Shown in pieces: positions 8,814-18,389 of a stretch of 64,000 bases of DNA. Position 1 is the first letter of the stretch. Every line of letters starts with the position of its first letter. Made by a program: the position numbers and the translations under genes. The notes beneath the pieces are model-generated. The model ran no database searches. It was not told where the DNA came from and saw only the letters and a program-made list of their open reading frames with translations. Source of the DNA: Oceanobacillus sojae (GTDB taxonomy: Bacteria; Bacillota; Bacilli; Bacillales; Amphibacillaceae); the NCBI RefSeq assembly GCF_900162665.1, contig NZ_LT727811.1:66063-130062 (forward strand), read 5' to 3'.

Positions 8814-10287
8814 GCATTTCTTTCCTCTTAAAATAATGCTGGATGGACTGCTTCATTTCCTGATAAACACCTTTGCCAATAATAGCCCCCAGCTCGGTAG
8901 CTGTCCCCGCATAATCGATTTCTTTGCCCTGCTGTGTTGCCGCAACTAATATACTGTCTGTCGATGTGCCGGTAGCCGGCTTTTTCGTAACGGCATCAAG
9001 AATATGACAATCACGGAGCACCTGTGCCTTCGCTTCTGTTGCCGTAATAATTGACTGAATATAGGCTTCATCCGTTAATTTCCCGTTTACAAAAATCCAT
9101 GTGTTAATTGTACCCGGCTTGACCGGCCTCGCTACAGATGAATTTTCTCGTGTACTGTCTACAGCATTTCCCACGCCTGCAGTCACAACAATCATGACAG
9201 AGAATCCATCTCCTTCATATACACGATAACTGTTATCCTCTAAGGCAACAGCCGTCATCATCCCGACTGTCTGTGAAATTGGAAAACCATGATTGGTTAA
9301 ATATTCCCGCATTTCTTCCCGATGGTTCGTACAATTATAATTTGCATCTACATGCCTGTTCACAAAATTACTGTACCAGCCTGCTCCGGCTCCGACAACA
9401 CCGGAAGACACTGTTTTCAAGGGCTGCTTTGACTGTAATACAATCTGTTCCGGACTAATGGACAGCATGCTTTCTTCAATTTTCACCTGTTCTCCCTCTC
9501 TCTCGCTTTTTTTCCCCGGTAATAAATGAAGCTGCGGTTTTGCAATTTGGGAATGCGGCTGTTTGACGACCTCTGTTTGATAGACATGATTGATCAGCTC
9601 TTCCGAAAGTACATCATCAGGACCCGCAACCGCCTTCGTCTCTCCGTTATCCATTAATAAAATTTTGTCACAATAAAGACTTGCCAGATTTAAATCATGT
9701 AAAATAGCAACAACCGTCAATCCTTCTTCCTTAGCCCTTGTTCTTAGTAAATCTAGAAGCTCCTTTTGATACGCTAAATCTAAATGATTTGTCGGTTCAT
9801 CCAGTAAGAGAATATCCGGCTGCTGAACCAGTGCCTGTGCCAGGAATATCCTTTGCTGTTCCCCGCCGGAATGCTCCATCACAGAATTATTTTGAAAGTG
9901 GCTGATATTCGTCTGTTTCATTACCTTCTGGACGATATTCTCATCTTCATCCGTCCATGTCTGAAAAAAACTGCGATGATGTGCATACCTGCCAAGTGAA
10001 ACGGTTTCCTTCACCGTATACGGAAAAACCTGCGGTGATAATTGGGGCAAGACAGCCATCTTCTTCGCGAGCTGTTTTTTTGTTAAATCAGAGATGCTTC
10101 TATCGTCGATTTTTACCTCTCCCTGCTTAAGCTCCAATAAACCGCTCATCATCTTGAGCAATGTGGTTTTTCCGCTGCCATTCGGACCCAAAATACCGAA
10201 GAATTCTCCTTTTCCAACAGAAAAATGAATATTCTTTACGATTGTTTCACCATCATAACCGCCAGATACGTTTTCTACTTTGAGCAT
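8791..10287 (-). CDS. btuD: Corrinoid ABC transporter ATPase fused to adenosylcobinamide amidohydrolase (BtuD-CbiZ)
   Basis: A 498-aa fusion. Residues 1 to about 255 are an ABC ATPase with Walker A GPNGSGKTT, a signature HSGGEQQR instead of LSGGQ, and Walker B ILLLDEPTNHLD. Residues from about 285 on are a CbiZ domain (VSSGVVGAGAGW, FSVMIVVTAGVGNAVDS, STDSILVAATQQG), which cleaves the aminopropanol side chain so that unsuitable corrinoids can be remodelled. B. subtilis YvrA has a comparable architecture. I use the ATG at 10287, preceded by AAAGGAAGGT; the open frame extends upstream but overlaps btuC in another frame. Confidence 0.93.
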   Translation of the reverse strand: MLKVENVSGGYDGETIVKNIHFSVGKGEFFGILGPNGSGKTTLLKMMSGLLELKQGEVKIDDRSISDLTKKQLAKKMAVLPQLSPQVFPYTVKETVSLGRYAHHRSFFQTWTDEDENIVQKVMKQTNISHFQNNSVMEHSGGEQQRIFLAQALVQQPDILLLDEPTNHLDLAYQKELLDLLRTRAKEEGLTVVAILHDLNLASLYCDKILLMDNGETKAVAGPDDVLSEELINHVYQTEVVKQPHSQIAKPQLHLLPGKKSEREGEQVKIEESMLSISPEQIVLQSKQPLKTVSSGVVGAGAGWYSNFVNRHVDANYNCTNHREEMREYLTNHGFPISQTVGMMTAVALEDNSYRVYEGDGFSVMIVVTAGVGNAVDSTRENSSVARPVKPGTINTWIFVNGKLTDEAYIQSIITATEAKAQVLRDCHILDAVTKKPATGTSTDSILVAATQQGKEIDYAGTATELGAIIGKGVYQEMKQSIQHYFKRKEMHDYLSPN

Positions 10288-10292
10288 CTTTT

Positions 10293-11324
10293 TTACCTTC
10301 CTTTTGCTTTTTTCTGTTTGATTAAAATCATCGCAAATACTGGTGCACCTACTAGTGCTGTGATGACTCCCACAGGCAGAACCTGGGGCGATATAATCGT
10401 CCTTGATAATAAGTCCGTTAAGATAAGGAATCCCGCTCCAGTAATAATGGATAGTGGCAGAAGATGAATATGATCCGGTCCCCACAGTTTTCTCGTTAAA
10501 TGAGGGATAACCAGTCCGACGAAGCCGATAGTACCTGATACAGCCACTGCAGCACCTGTTAAAATAGAGCCTGCAGCCAAAATAAGCATTTTGCGCTTTT
10601 CTACATCGACTCCTAAATGCTGTGCCCGCTCTTCTCCAAATGACATAGCATTTAATTCTCTTGTGTTCATCAGCAATAATAAACCGCCAATAATTAAAAA
10701 CGGTAAAATAATCCCGACGTATTTCCAGCCGCGCATTGATACACTGCCTAAGAGCCAGCCAATTATTTGCTGCAGCTCTTCTCCTGTTAATGCAATAATC
10801 AAAGAGATAATAGACCCTAAAAAGGAGCTGAAAATAATCCCGGTCAGAATAATTGATTCAACACGCATTGTTTTATCAATTTTCTTCGCAAAAAAGAGTA
10901 CAATCATAATCGTTGCCAGTGCTGAAAGAATACTTAAGAACGGCAACGTATACATTCCCAGAAAAGGAATGGAGATATTAAAGAATAAGGTTGATACCGC
11001 CCCGACTGATGCCCCGGAGGAAACACCGAGAATATAGGGATCGGCTAAAGGATTCCGCAATAAACCTTGAAAGGCCGCTCCTGCAATCGCAAGAGAGGCC
11101 CCCACAAGTCCCGCCAGGATAACCCGTGGCAAGCGTATATCATATACAATGCTGATGAACTTCGGATCGACATGATCACCTAGAGGCAGATGAAATACCT
11201 CAGATCCGATAATTTGAATAATTTCAGGTATCGGGACAGAGACACTGCCAACCGATATTGCTATCAGCATGGTACTGATTAAAAACGCTAATGAAAGCGT
11301 ATATTTCAATAAATTACTCTTCAT
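10293..11324 (-). CDS. btuC: Corrinoid ABC transporter permease
   Basis: FecCD/BtuC-type permease of 343 aa with about ten hydrophobic helices. Family motifs include LPRVILAGLVGASLAIAGAA, GLLRNPLADPYILGVSSGA and IGFVGLVIPHLTR. The ATG at 11324 lies 11 nt inside the end of btuF with GGAG upstream; longer open frame upstream is not coding. It forms the membrane channel with BtuF outside and the BtuD domain of the next gene inside. Confidence 0.94.
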   Translation of the reverse strand: MKSNLLKYTLSLAFLISTMLIAISVGSVSVPIPEIIQIIGSEVFHLPLGDHVDPKFISIVYDIRLPRVILAGLVGASLAIAGAAFQGLLRNPLADPYILGVSSGASVGAVSTLFFNISIPFLGMYTLPFLSILSALATIMIVLFFAKKIDKTMRVESIILTGIIFSSFLGSIISLIIALTGEELQQIIGWLLGSVSMRGWKYVGIILPFLIIGGLLLLMNTRELNAMSFGEERAQHLGVDVEKRKMLILAAGSILTGAAVAVSGTIGFVGLVIPHLTRKLWGPDHIHLLPLSIITGAGFLILTDLLSRTIISPQVLPVGVITALVGAPVFAMILIKQKKAKGR

Positions 11325-12312
11325 CAAAAAGCTCCGGATATACCGCCTCAGCGATTTCCTTTGCTCCATCAACAAGACGAGGTCCAGGACGGGAGACTGT
11401 ATCCGAATCAACGTCATAAATTCTTTCATTTGCTACAGCATCTACAGTATCAAAACCATCTCTTGAAGTTACTTCACCGATTGGATCTTCTACATAAGAA
11501 CCATATGTTGAAATAATCACCTCTGGATTCAGCTCTATAATTGCTTCCGGATCCATCTCAACCCATCCTTCCTGATCACCGGCAGCATTATCTGCATGGA
11601 TAATCTGCAGCAGCTCATCAAGGAATGTGTTCTGTCCGGCTGTATAGATCTCTGGTGATGGAGAAATTTCAAAGAACACAGATTGACGATCTTCCTCTGC
11701 TACTTCTGAGGTTATTTCCTCTAATTCCGCAAAGTCAGCCTGCATGTCTGTAACTAATTGTTCTGCCTCTTCTTCAGCACCGACAACCTGTCCAATATTG
11801 TCAATTGTTTCATATGTGGTATCAACATCTGTTGCATCTGCAACGGTGAATACCTCAATATCAGCACCTTCCAGTTGATCTAACGCTTCCTGTGATGAAG
11901 CCACTAAAGACTCGTGTGCTAAAACAACATCCGGGTCCAGACTGATAATCACTTCCACATTAAATTCCATACCGCCAACCTTATCAATATCCAAAACCTC
12001 TTCCGGGTAAGTATCGTTATCAGAAACACCGACAACCTTATCTCCCTGTCCTAAAGCAAATGTAATTTCTGTGTTACTTGGCATCAATGAGACAATGCGC
12101 TCCGGTTCTTCCTCCAGCGTCACTTCATTATCTATTGCATCTGTTATTGTTAGCGGATAAGCAGAATCTTCTCCGTCTGTATCCTCTGAAGCTGATTCTT
12201 CATTTGTCGTATTTTCATCCGGTGCTCCTTCATCTGCGCTGTCATTATTACTGCATCCAATTAAGACACCCGCTAATAAAGCCAGCAGCAGTACCTGTAA
12301 AAACTTTTTCAT
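11314..12312 (-). CDS. btuF: Corrinoid-binding lipoprotein of ABC transporter
   Basis: A 332-aa periplasmic-binding-like lipoprotein. The signal peptide ends in a lipobox LIGC (Cys about residue 20), followed by an acidic, low-complexity linker. The mature part has the TroA/BtuF fold pattern: ERIVSLMPSNTEITFALG, GVSDNDTYP, PDVVLAHES and later PEVIISTYGS and SRPGPRLVDGAKE. It is the first gene of the operon, with AAGGGGGAAG before the ATG, downstream of a cobalamin riboswitch, which supports corrinoid rather than siderophore import. Confidence 0.93.
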   Translation of the reverse strand: MKKFLQVLLLALLAGVLIGCSNNDSADEGAPDENTTNEESASEDTDGEDSAYPLTITDAIDNEVTLEEEPERIVSLMPSNTEITFALGQGDKVVGVSDNDTYPEEVLDIDKVGGMEFNVEVIISLDPDVVLAHESLVASSQEALDQLEGADIEVFTVADATDVDTTYETIDNIGQVVGAEEEAEQLVTDMQADFAELEEITSEVAEEDRQSVFFEISPSPEIYTAGQNTFLDELLQIIHADNAAGDQEGWVEMDPEAIIELNPEVIISTYGSYVEDPIGEVTSRDGFDTVDAVANERIYDVDSDTVSRPGPRLVDGAKEIAEAVYPELFDEE

Positions 12313-12439
12313 TTTGACTTCCCCCTTGATTTTTGATGTATTCTTACATGTTCAGCCGTGTATTATTGTTGAGGAAGTACTGACGTGAAATGGCTTTCAT
12401 AAATTATTCTGCCTGCTGAATATCCTGAATTAAATAGTT

Positions 12440-12530
12440 TTGTACAGTTAGCGGGTCTCCACTTTTTACACTGGATTAAAACGAACTGTACAACGCTAAA
12501 AAACATCTCCACGGCAAATGAAGATGTTAG
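12440..12530 (-). terminator. Riboswitch expression platform: terminator and second hairpin
   Basis: On the minus strand AACATCT (12528-12522) pairs with AGATGTT (12508-12502) followed by TTTTTAGC, a plausible riboswitch-controlled terminator. Immediately after it, TTGTACAGTT and AACTGTACAA (12440-12449 and 12484-12493) form a perfect 10-bp stem with a 34-nt loop of unknown role. Both lie between the aptamer and btuF. Confidence 0.65.
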
Positions 12531-12587
12531 AAAGATGCAGAAAAAAACGCTTCACCTTACTATCCTCGTAGAATTGGCTTGAACTAA

Positions 12588-12730
12588 AAATAGGCAGGTA
12601 TCCTGGCTTATGGTCATCACTCACAGAACCCTTCCCATACCTCGTTGTACAGTGGCTCGTTCTGCTCGCTCGCAATTACAGTGGCGGGACCGCGTTGGAA
12701 TTACACCAACTTCCCTTTATGATTTTAAAA
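12588..12730 (-). promoter_or_regulatory. Cobalamin riboswitch (AdoCbl aptamer)
   Basis: The minus strand shows the conserved B12-element blocks in order: GGGAAGTTGGTG and AATTCCAACGCGG, then GTCCCGCCACTGTAA, GAGCC, and the B12 box AAGCCAGGATACCTGCC (12609-12593). It lies about 280 nt upstream of btuF with a terminator between, so AdoCbl should turn the whole salvage operon off. The distal edge of the aptamer may extend somewhat past 12730. Confidence 0.95.
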
Positions 12731-12745
12731 ATCACCTATTTTTAT

Positions 12746-13072
12746 TTTATGTAATTGTCTTCTCTGTCTATTTTACAATGTTTTACTATGAAAAACTATA
12801 AAAAGGAATGAGAGTTTGAAAAAAGTTCACTTATGACCTGACGATATGCTGCCGATACTCCTGCTGAAACAGATTACATTGAGATTTCCTTTACGTAAAT
12901 TTCTGCTTCTTTTTCTGAAAAAGGTATTCCTGCAAATAATCTTCTCTGTTTGATCGGGCGAGTAATCGTAGTCCCAAAACGAAAGGAAGTTCGCTGCCTG
13001 AGATTACTTATCCCATGAAACCCGTTGGAGCGGCTATTCTCAAGCAATTTTTATATGCTTTCCTATTATTTT
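12746..13072. other. Intergenic stretch between riboswitch and rpoE terminator
   Basis: No convincing coding region. It should hold the promoter of the corrinoid operon (AT-rich part, 12745-12840), but I cannot fix a -35/-10 pair. It contains one diverged copy of the 34-bp GATTACTC hairpin module (12942-12975). Confidence 0.5.
12942..12975 (-). repeat. GATTACTC hairpin module, copy 1 (diverged)
   Basis: Minus-strand reading gives GGGAC, TACGATTACTC, GCCCG. The loop octamer GATTACTC is kept; only part of the stem pairs, and the 3' tail differs from the other copies. Confidence 0.6.
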
Positions 13073-13126
13073 AAAAAAAGCTGGAGCAAACCGAGTTTTC
13101 ACTCAGCCTGTTCCAGCTTTTTTTAA
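13073..13126 (-). terminator. Terminator of rpoE
   Basis: On the minus strand AAAGCTGGAACAGGCTGAGT pairs with ACTCGGTTTGCTCCAGCTTT (a few internal mismatches, GAAA loop) and is followed by a T run. It has A and T runs on both sides and could work in both directions. Confidence 0.88.
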
Positions 13127-13150
13127 TTCATCTATTTTATATACATCGGA

Positions 13151-13666
13151 TTAGCGGTCATCCTCGTCATCATAATCTAATTCATCCAGATCATCTTTAC
13201 CAATGACGTCATCCACTTCATCTTCAATTTCTTCTATATCCGTATCTTCTTCCTCTGCATCATCAAAATCATCCAGCATATCATCAATATCTTCATCAGT
13301 TACATCTAAATCATCATCAATTTCTTCTGCTTCTACTACTGCCACTTTTTTCTTCTTTTTCTTACGTTTTTTCGTCGGCTCATCTGTAATTTCTTCTTCT
13401 GCCTGTTCTACCGGATACCAGCTTTTTAATCCCCACATGCCAGATCCTAATGTTAAGTAGCGTCCGTCAACATTCATATCTGTGTAGAATTGTGCAATCA
13501 AATTTTCTTTATCTTCTTTTGAAAAGTTTTTTAACTCTGCTATCTTAGAGAATAAATCTTGAAAAGAGACTGCTTTATTTTCTTCCTTTAAAATAATAGA
13601 ACCTAATTCAATCATGGACAGATTGCTGATTTCTTCTTTTGTCAATTCTTTCACGCTCACGTTCAT
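13151..13666 (-). CDS. rpoE: RNA polymerase delta subunit
   Basis: RpoE, 171 aa, is the Gram-positive-specific delta subunit that speeds RNA polymerase recycling and modulates promoter selectivity. The N-terminal domain (about residues 1-90) has the HARE-HTH pattern with SMIELGSIILKEENKAV and FYTDMNVDGRYLTLGSGMWGL; a basic patch KKRKKKKKK then precedes an unstructured tail almost entirely of Asp and Glu. The start has AAAGGAGTGC directly before ATG. Usually followed by pyrG; here a corrinoid operon intervenes. Confidence 0.97.
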   Translation of the reverse strand: MNVSVKELTKEEISNLSMIELGSIILKEENKAVSFQDLFSKIAELKNFSKEDKENLIAQFYTDMNVDGRYLTLGSGMWGLKSWYPVEQAEEEITDEPTKKRKKKKKKVAVVEAEEIDDDLDVTDEDIDDMLDDFDDAEEEDTDIEEIEDEVDDVIGKDDLDELDYDDEDDR

Positions 13667-14279
13667 GCACTCCTTTGAAAATATAATTAAGGCTAAAAAT
13701 AGCTATCTATGCTGCAAATAATTATTATATATGCGATTTTGTCACAATAAATCTATTTTACATTATAAACATATTTGAATGCAATTATCCAGTGAAAGTT
13801 TACGGTTCTATCTACTTAAAGTGGTTCTTTAACAAAACCAATGTTTGAAAAAATGAATATAATCATGATTCTTAGAAGAGCTGAATAGCGGCCGCTCCAG
13901 AAAAACACTACGCTTTCCATGGGCTTGAGCTCAGCCTCCTCGAAAAAGAAGTTCACTTTTTCTGCGGGGTCTTCCCACTGCGCTTTCCCATAGGAGTCTC
14001 CGTGTTTTTCTTCCGCTAGTTATTGTATAAAATCATAATTGATTCATTTTATTATGATAAACAAAAACGTGTAATTTATTTTCTTTACTTAATATAGTTG
14101 CATGGCTTAATCAAGATCTGTTTTCTTTATAAAAAATAACTCCTATGATACTGTTTGATGCTAATGATATTTTTATTCCAAAATATCAATTTTGGATTTT
14201 AGAGCGCATAATAAAAATATCTCTTCTTTATAAAAGAACGTGAGCATGGATTTCATAGTTCATTATACTTTTAATGAAT
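13667..14279. other. Intergenic region between icmF and rpoE
   Basis: No gene found in 613 bp. The right side of rpoE (13680-13800) is AT-rich and must hold the rpoE promoter, which I cannot place with confidence. The middle holds an inverted-repeat element (13886-14018); 14040-14280 is AT-rich with only a weak 7-bp hairpin just after the icmF stop. Confidence 0.6.
13886..14018. repeat. MITE-like element with AGCGG...AGAAAAACAC inverted ends
   Basis: About 133 bp. The left end (AGCGGCCGCTCCAGAAAAACAC, split as AGCGG + CCGCTCC + AGAAAAACAC) mirrors the right end GTGTTTTTCTTCCGCT. Inside are two CGCTTTCCCAT-like blocks and a GAAAAAG/CTTTTTC hairpin (13942-13962). No open frame of note. The GGAAAGCG-containing pattern resembles repeats common in Bacillaceae intergenic DNA, from memory. 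Confidence 0.7.
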
Positions 14280-17200
14280 TTACATATTGCGCCGGTACTG
14301 TCCGCCGACTTCGTAGAGTGCTTTTGTGATTTGGCCCAGACTTGCGTAGCGGACGGTGTGCAGTAATTCTGCAAAGATATTTCCATCTGTTACTGCTGTC
14401 TGTTTTAATCGTTTTAAAGCTTTTTCTACATCCTCTTGATGCTCTGTCTGAAAACGGCGCAATTCTTTGATTTGATGCATTTTTTCCTCTTCTGTTGCAC
14501 GGGCAAGCTCCATGGAGTCAATATCTTCCTCAGATGGCGGATTGGGATTTAAATACGTATTCACGCCTACAATCGGCAGTTCTCCGGAGTGCTTCTTCCC
14601 TTCATAATACAGCGATTCTTCTTGAATTTTCCCGCGCTGATACTGGCGTTCCATTGCTCCCAGAACACCGCCGCGGTCATTCATCTGCTCAAATTCCTGC
14701 AAAACCGCTTCCTGCACAAGATCGGTTAATTCTTCAACAATAAAAGCTCCCTGTAAGGAATTTTCATTTTTTGCTAATCCAAATTCTTTATTAATAATCA
14801 TTTGAATTGCCATTGCCCGGCGGACTGATTCTTCTGTCGGTGTCGTAATCGCTTCATCATAAGCGTTTGTGTGCAGTGAATTTGTATTGTCCTGTATAGC
14901 CAATAATGCCTGCAATGTTGTACGGATATCGTTAAAGTCAATCTCTTGCGCATGCAATGATCGTCCGGAGGTCTGTACATGATACTTCAGCTTTTGACTG
15001 CGCTCATTTGCATTGTACTTTTCCTTCATCGTAATGGCCCAAATTCTTCTTGCCACTCTTCCAATCACTGTATATTCCGGATCTAAACCATTTGAGAAGA
15101 AGAAAGAAAGGTTCGGTGCAAATTTATTAATATCCATTCCCCGGCTCAAATAATACTCTACATAGGTAAAACCATTTGCTAATGTGAATGCCAGCTGGGT
15201 TATCGGATTTGCACCTGCCTCTGCAATATGATAGCCGGATATGGAAACAGAATAATAATTTCGTACTTTATTATCTATGAAATATGCTTGAATATCCCCC
15301 ATCATCCGCAGAGCGAATTCTGTCGAAAAAATACAAGTATTCTGGCCCTGGTCCTCTTTTAAAATATCCGCCTGCACCGTACCCCGGATTACAGAAACAG
15401 TATCTGCCTGAATTTGGCTGAATTCTTCACTCGTCGGCGGGCGTCCATTTTTTTCTGTGAATTTATCAACCTGCTGATCAATGGCCGTATTAAAATACAT
15501 CGCCAGAATAATTGGCGCCGGCCCATTAATCGTCATGGACACAGATGTTAACGGATCTGTTAAATCAAAGCCGCTATAAAGCTTTTTCATATCATCCAAG
15601 GTACAAATATTTACGCCGCTGTTGCCGACCTTCCCGTAAATATCCGGACGTTCTGCAGGATCTTCACCATATAAAGTCACTGAATCAAAAGCGGTCGAAA
15701 GACGTTTCGCTTCTTCTCCCTTAGAAAGATAATGAAAACGGCGATTAGTCCGCTCGGGAGTTCCTTCACCTGCAAATTGTCTTGTCGGGTCCTCTCCTTT
15801 TCGTTTAAACGGGAACACACCGGCTGTATAAGGAAAGGAGCCTGGAACATTTTCCCGCATTAACCAATACAGACGATCTCCCCAATCCCGGTATTTTGGG
15901 AGCACAACTTTCGGAATCTTTAACCCTGATAATGACTCTGTTGTTAAATCCATTGTGATTTCTTTATCTCTTACTTTAAAGGTGAATGTGTCGCCCAGAT
16001 AACTCTCTTTTAATGCTTCCCAATTATCCAGCAGCTGTTTCGCATCCCCGTCTAATTGCTGTTCATATGCTGTAATTGCCTGATCTAATGAAGCCCCTGC
16101 TTCATCATCCAGGTCTTCTCTTACTCCTTTTAACTGATAGAGCTTCGTGGCAACTCCCCGCTGTTTCCCGGCACGCTTATCATAATTCCGGACATAGGAA
16201 GCAATTTCCCGCAAATAATGCCTGCGCTCATTGGTAATGATTTGATTTTGCTTTTCTGAGATAACATGACGTTGAAATGAAACTTCTGCTTCCCACTGGT
16301 AATCTTCATTCATGCGATCAATCAATGAAGCAAATAAAGCGTTTGTTCCTTCGTCATTAAATTGACTGGCTATTGTGCCAAAGACAGGGAATTTGGTTTT
16401 ATCCTGATGAAACAGCATATGGCTGCGTTCATATTGCTTCCGCACTTGATTGAGTGCATCCTCTGATCCTTTTTGTTCAAATTTATTAATGACGATAAAA
16501 TCAGCATAATCAATCATATCGATTTTCTCCAGCTGGGTAGGTGCACCAAACTCTGCTGTCATAACATACATGGATAAATCCGTAATATCTGTAACTGCTG
16601 CATCGCCCTGCCCTATTCCGCTCGTCTCCACAATGATAAGATCATAGTCTGAAGCACGTACCACCTCTATCGCATCCTGAATCGAATTAGAAAGCTCCGT
16701 GCCTGAATTTCTGGTAGCAAGAGAGCGCATATAAATCCGGTCAGAAAAAATTGCATTCATACGGATACGGTCTCCAAGCAAAGCACCACCTGTTTTTCGC
16801 TTGGAAGGATCGATAGATAAAATCGCTACCTTCCGCTCCGGAATTTCATTCAAAAATCGGCGGATAAGTTCATCGGTCAGAGAGCTCTTTCCTGCACCGC
16901 CTGTTCCCGTAATCCCAAGTACAGGTATTTTCTTTTTGGAATGAGTAGAGAACTTTTCTAAAACCTGCTTCTTTGTTTCTGCTTCCCCATTCTCCATTAA
17001 AGTGATAAATTTACCGATCGCCAGCCGGTCTCCTTCCTTTAATCGTAAGAAGTCTTTCTCTATATCAATCGGCGGGATAAAATCACATTTTTCCAGCATA
17101 CGGTCAATCATTCCCTGAAGGCCGTATTTTCTTCCATCATCGGGAGAAAACAGCCAGGCAACTCCATATTCGTGAAGCTCTTTGATCTCTCGCGGAAGAA

Positions 17201-17510
17201 TGGTCCCTCCCCCTCCGCCTAATACTTGAATATGCGCCGCATCCAGCTCTTTCAACAGATCAATCATATATTTAAAATATTCGACATGTCCGCCCTGATA
17301 GGATGAGATGGCAATCCCCTGTGCGTCTTCTTGAATGGCTGCATAGACTACTTCCTCTACAGAACGGTTATGCCCAAGGTGAATAACCTCCGCACCGCTG
17401 GCCTGCAGAATACGCCGCATAATATTTATGGAAGCATCATGCCCGTCAAACAAGCTGGACGCTGTCACAAAACGAATCGGATGCTTTGGCGAATAACGCT
17501 CTTCTGTCAT
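14280..17510 (-). CDS. icmF: Isobutyryl-CoA mutase fused with its G-protein chaperone
   Basis: IcmF (1076 aa, full length) interconverts isobutyryl-CoA and n-butyryl-CoA with AdoCbl; some members prefer isovaleryl/pivalyl-CoA. Domain order: B12-binding domain first ([10 protein letters not shown] with the cobalt-ligand His at about residue 24), then a MeaI-type GTPase (P-loop [12 protein letters not shown] near residue 200, and VINKFEQKG), then the large substrate-binding mutase domain ([31 protein letters not shown]). GAGGAGG precedes the ATG. The gene is last in an acyl-CoA cluster with a TetR regulator, as in other Bacillaceae. The adjacent operon supplies AdoCbl. Confidence 0.96.
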   Translation of the reverse strand: MTEERYSPKHPIRFVTASSLFDGHDASINIMRRILQASGAEVIHLGHNRSVEEVVYAAIQEDAQGIAISSYQGGHVEYFKYMIDLLKELDAAHIQVLGGGGGTILPREIKELHEYGVAWLFSPDDGRKYGLQGMIDRMLEKCDFIPPIDIEKDFLRLKEGDRLAIGKFITLMENGEAETKKQVLEKFSTHSKKKIPVLGITGTGGAGKSSLTDELIRRFLNEIPERKVAILSIDPSKRKTGGALLGDRIRMNAIFSDRIYMRSLATRNSGTELSNSIQDAIEVVRASDYDLIIVETSGIGQGDAAVTDITDLSMYVMTAEFGAPTQLEKIDMIDYADFIVINKFEQKGSEDALNQVRKQYERSHMLFHQDKTKFPVFGTIASQFNDEGTNALFASLIDRMNEDYQWEAEVSFQRHVISEKQNQIITNERRHYLREIASYVRNYDKRAGKQRGVATKLYQLKGVREDLDDEAGASLDQAITAYEQQLDGDAKQLLDNWEALKESYLGDTFTFKVRDKEITMDLTTESLSGLKIPKVVLPKYRDWGDRLYWLMRENVPGSFPYTAGVFPFKRKGEDPTRQFAGEGTPERTNRRFHYLSKGEEAKRLSTAFDSVTLYGEDPAERPDIYGKVGNSGVNICTLDDMKKLYSGFDLTDPLTSVSMTINGPAPIILAMYFNTAIDQQVDKFTEKNGRPPTSEEFSQIQADTVSVIRGTVQADILKEDQGQNTCIFSTEFALRMMGDIQAYFIDNKVRNYYSVSISGYHIAEAGANPITQLAFTLANGFTYVEYYLSRGMDINKFAPNLSFFFSNGLDPEYTVIGRVARRIWAITMKEKYNANERSQKLKYHVQTSGRSLHAQEIDFNDIRTTLQALLAIQDNTNSLHTNAYDEAITTPTEESVRRAMAIQMIINKEFGLAKNENSLQGAFIVEELTDLVQEAVLQEFEQMNDRGGVLGAMERQYQRGKIQEESLYYEGKKHSGELPIVGVNTYLNPNPPSEEDIDSMELARATEEEKMHQIKELRRFQTEHQEDVEKALKRLKQTAVTDGNIFAELLHTVRYASLGQITKALYEVGGQYRRNM

Positions 17511-17552
17511 GCTTTATCCTCCTCTTTAATTATATAATTCCTCATTAACCTG

Positions 17553-17637
17553 ATATGTGCTCTTGATTCATTAACACGAATGGATCAAACGAAGTATTGT
17601 TAGATTTTTGTTATATTTATAAGTTCAACTTATATAG
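17553..17637. repeat. Short repeat, 'empty' relative of the 59.6-kb element
   Basis: ATGTGCTC-TTGATTCATT-CACGAATGGATCAAAC followed later by CAACTTATATA recurs at 59602-59790, where a roughly 110-bp hairpin block interrupts it between GATTCATT and CACGAATGG. Here the site is uninterrupted. A perfect odd palindrome TATAAGTT-C-AACTTATA lies at 17618-17634. It occupies the TetR-icmF gap. Confidence 0.7.
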
Positions 17638-17666
17638 ATTTCAAAGCTTCTGACCTTTCATAATGT

Positions 17667-18272
17667 TTACAACCAACAATTCACTTGTTTCATCTGTAAT
17701 TCTACGTATTCATCAATGGTAAATTCTTTTTGAATCATCCAGCGGCGGAAGCACCACATATGACCACTGACGACAATATTATTTGCCAAAAAATAAATTT
17801 CTTTAGAGCTCAGCTTATCTTGTAAACAGACAGCCAACAGATCCTCCATCATTCCGACGACTTTGCGCTCCTGCTCCAGCACAAATTTACGCTTTTCTTT
17901 ATTTAATGATTTCGTTTCCTGATAAAGCATTAAAATTTCAGGCTGTATGGTATCCATAAAATAAAGGTATTGCCGGATAGCCTGTCGCAGACTTTCATCT
18001 GATGGATTATCTACAGAAATCGTTGCCGAGAGCTGGTCACGCACTTGATCATGTACAAATTCGCAAACAAGAAAAAGCACATCCTCTTTTGTTCTAATGT
18101 ATTCATATAACGTACCAATGCTAAATCCAGATTCTTTGGCAATTTCCCTTGTCGTCGTCCGGTGAAAGCCTTTCTCCTTAAACAGCCGCATCGCTCCTTC
18201 TATAATTTGCTTTCTGCGCCGCATTACGAGCTCCTGGTCTTTTACAGAAGAACGGATCTGGTCTTCACTCAT
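17667..18272 (-). CDS. TetR/AcrR family regulator, FadR-like
   Basis: 201 aa with an N-terminal TetR helix-turn-helix (residues about 20-65: RRKQIIEGAMRLFKEKGFHR, TTTREIAKESGFSIGTLYEY) and a helical ligand domain. Embedded between an acyl-CoA dehydrogenase and icmF, it probably senses an acyl-CoA and represses this cluster, like B. subtilis FadR (YsiA). Candidate operators are the TGAATG/CATTCA palindrome before the first gene (25226-25243) and GAACGA/TCGTTC before the thiolase gene. The ligand is inferred only from context. Confidence 0.85.
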   Translation of the reverse strand: MSEDQIRSSVKDQELVMRRRKQIIEGAMRLFKEKGFHRTTTREIAKESGFSIGTLYEYIRTKEDVLFLVCEFVHDQVRDQLSATISVDNPSDESLRQAIRQYLYFMDTIQPEILMLYQETKSLNKEKRKFVLEQERKVVGMMEDLLAVCLQDKLSSKEIYFLANNIVVSGHMWCFRRWMIQKEFTIDEYVELQMKQVNCWL

Positions 18273-18389
18273 CTCTCAACCTCCTTTTTATAAATAAATT
18301 GGCGGTTCTCTATGATAAATCAATGATTTTTTATCCTTATAATTTATAAATAGTTTGTTCTGCTTCCATTACTGAAAGGGAAGTCTCCT

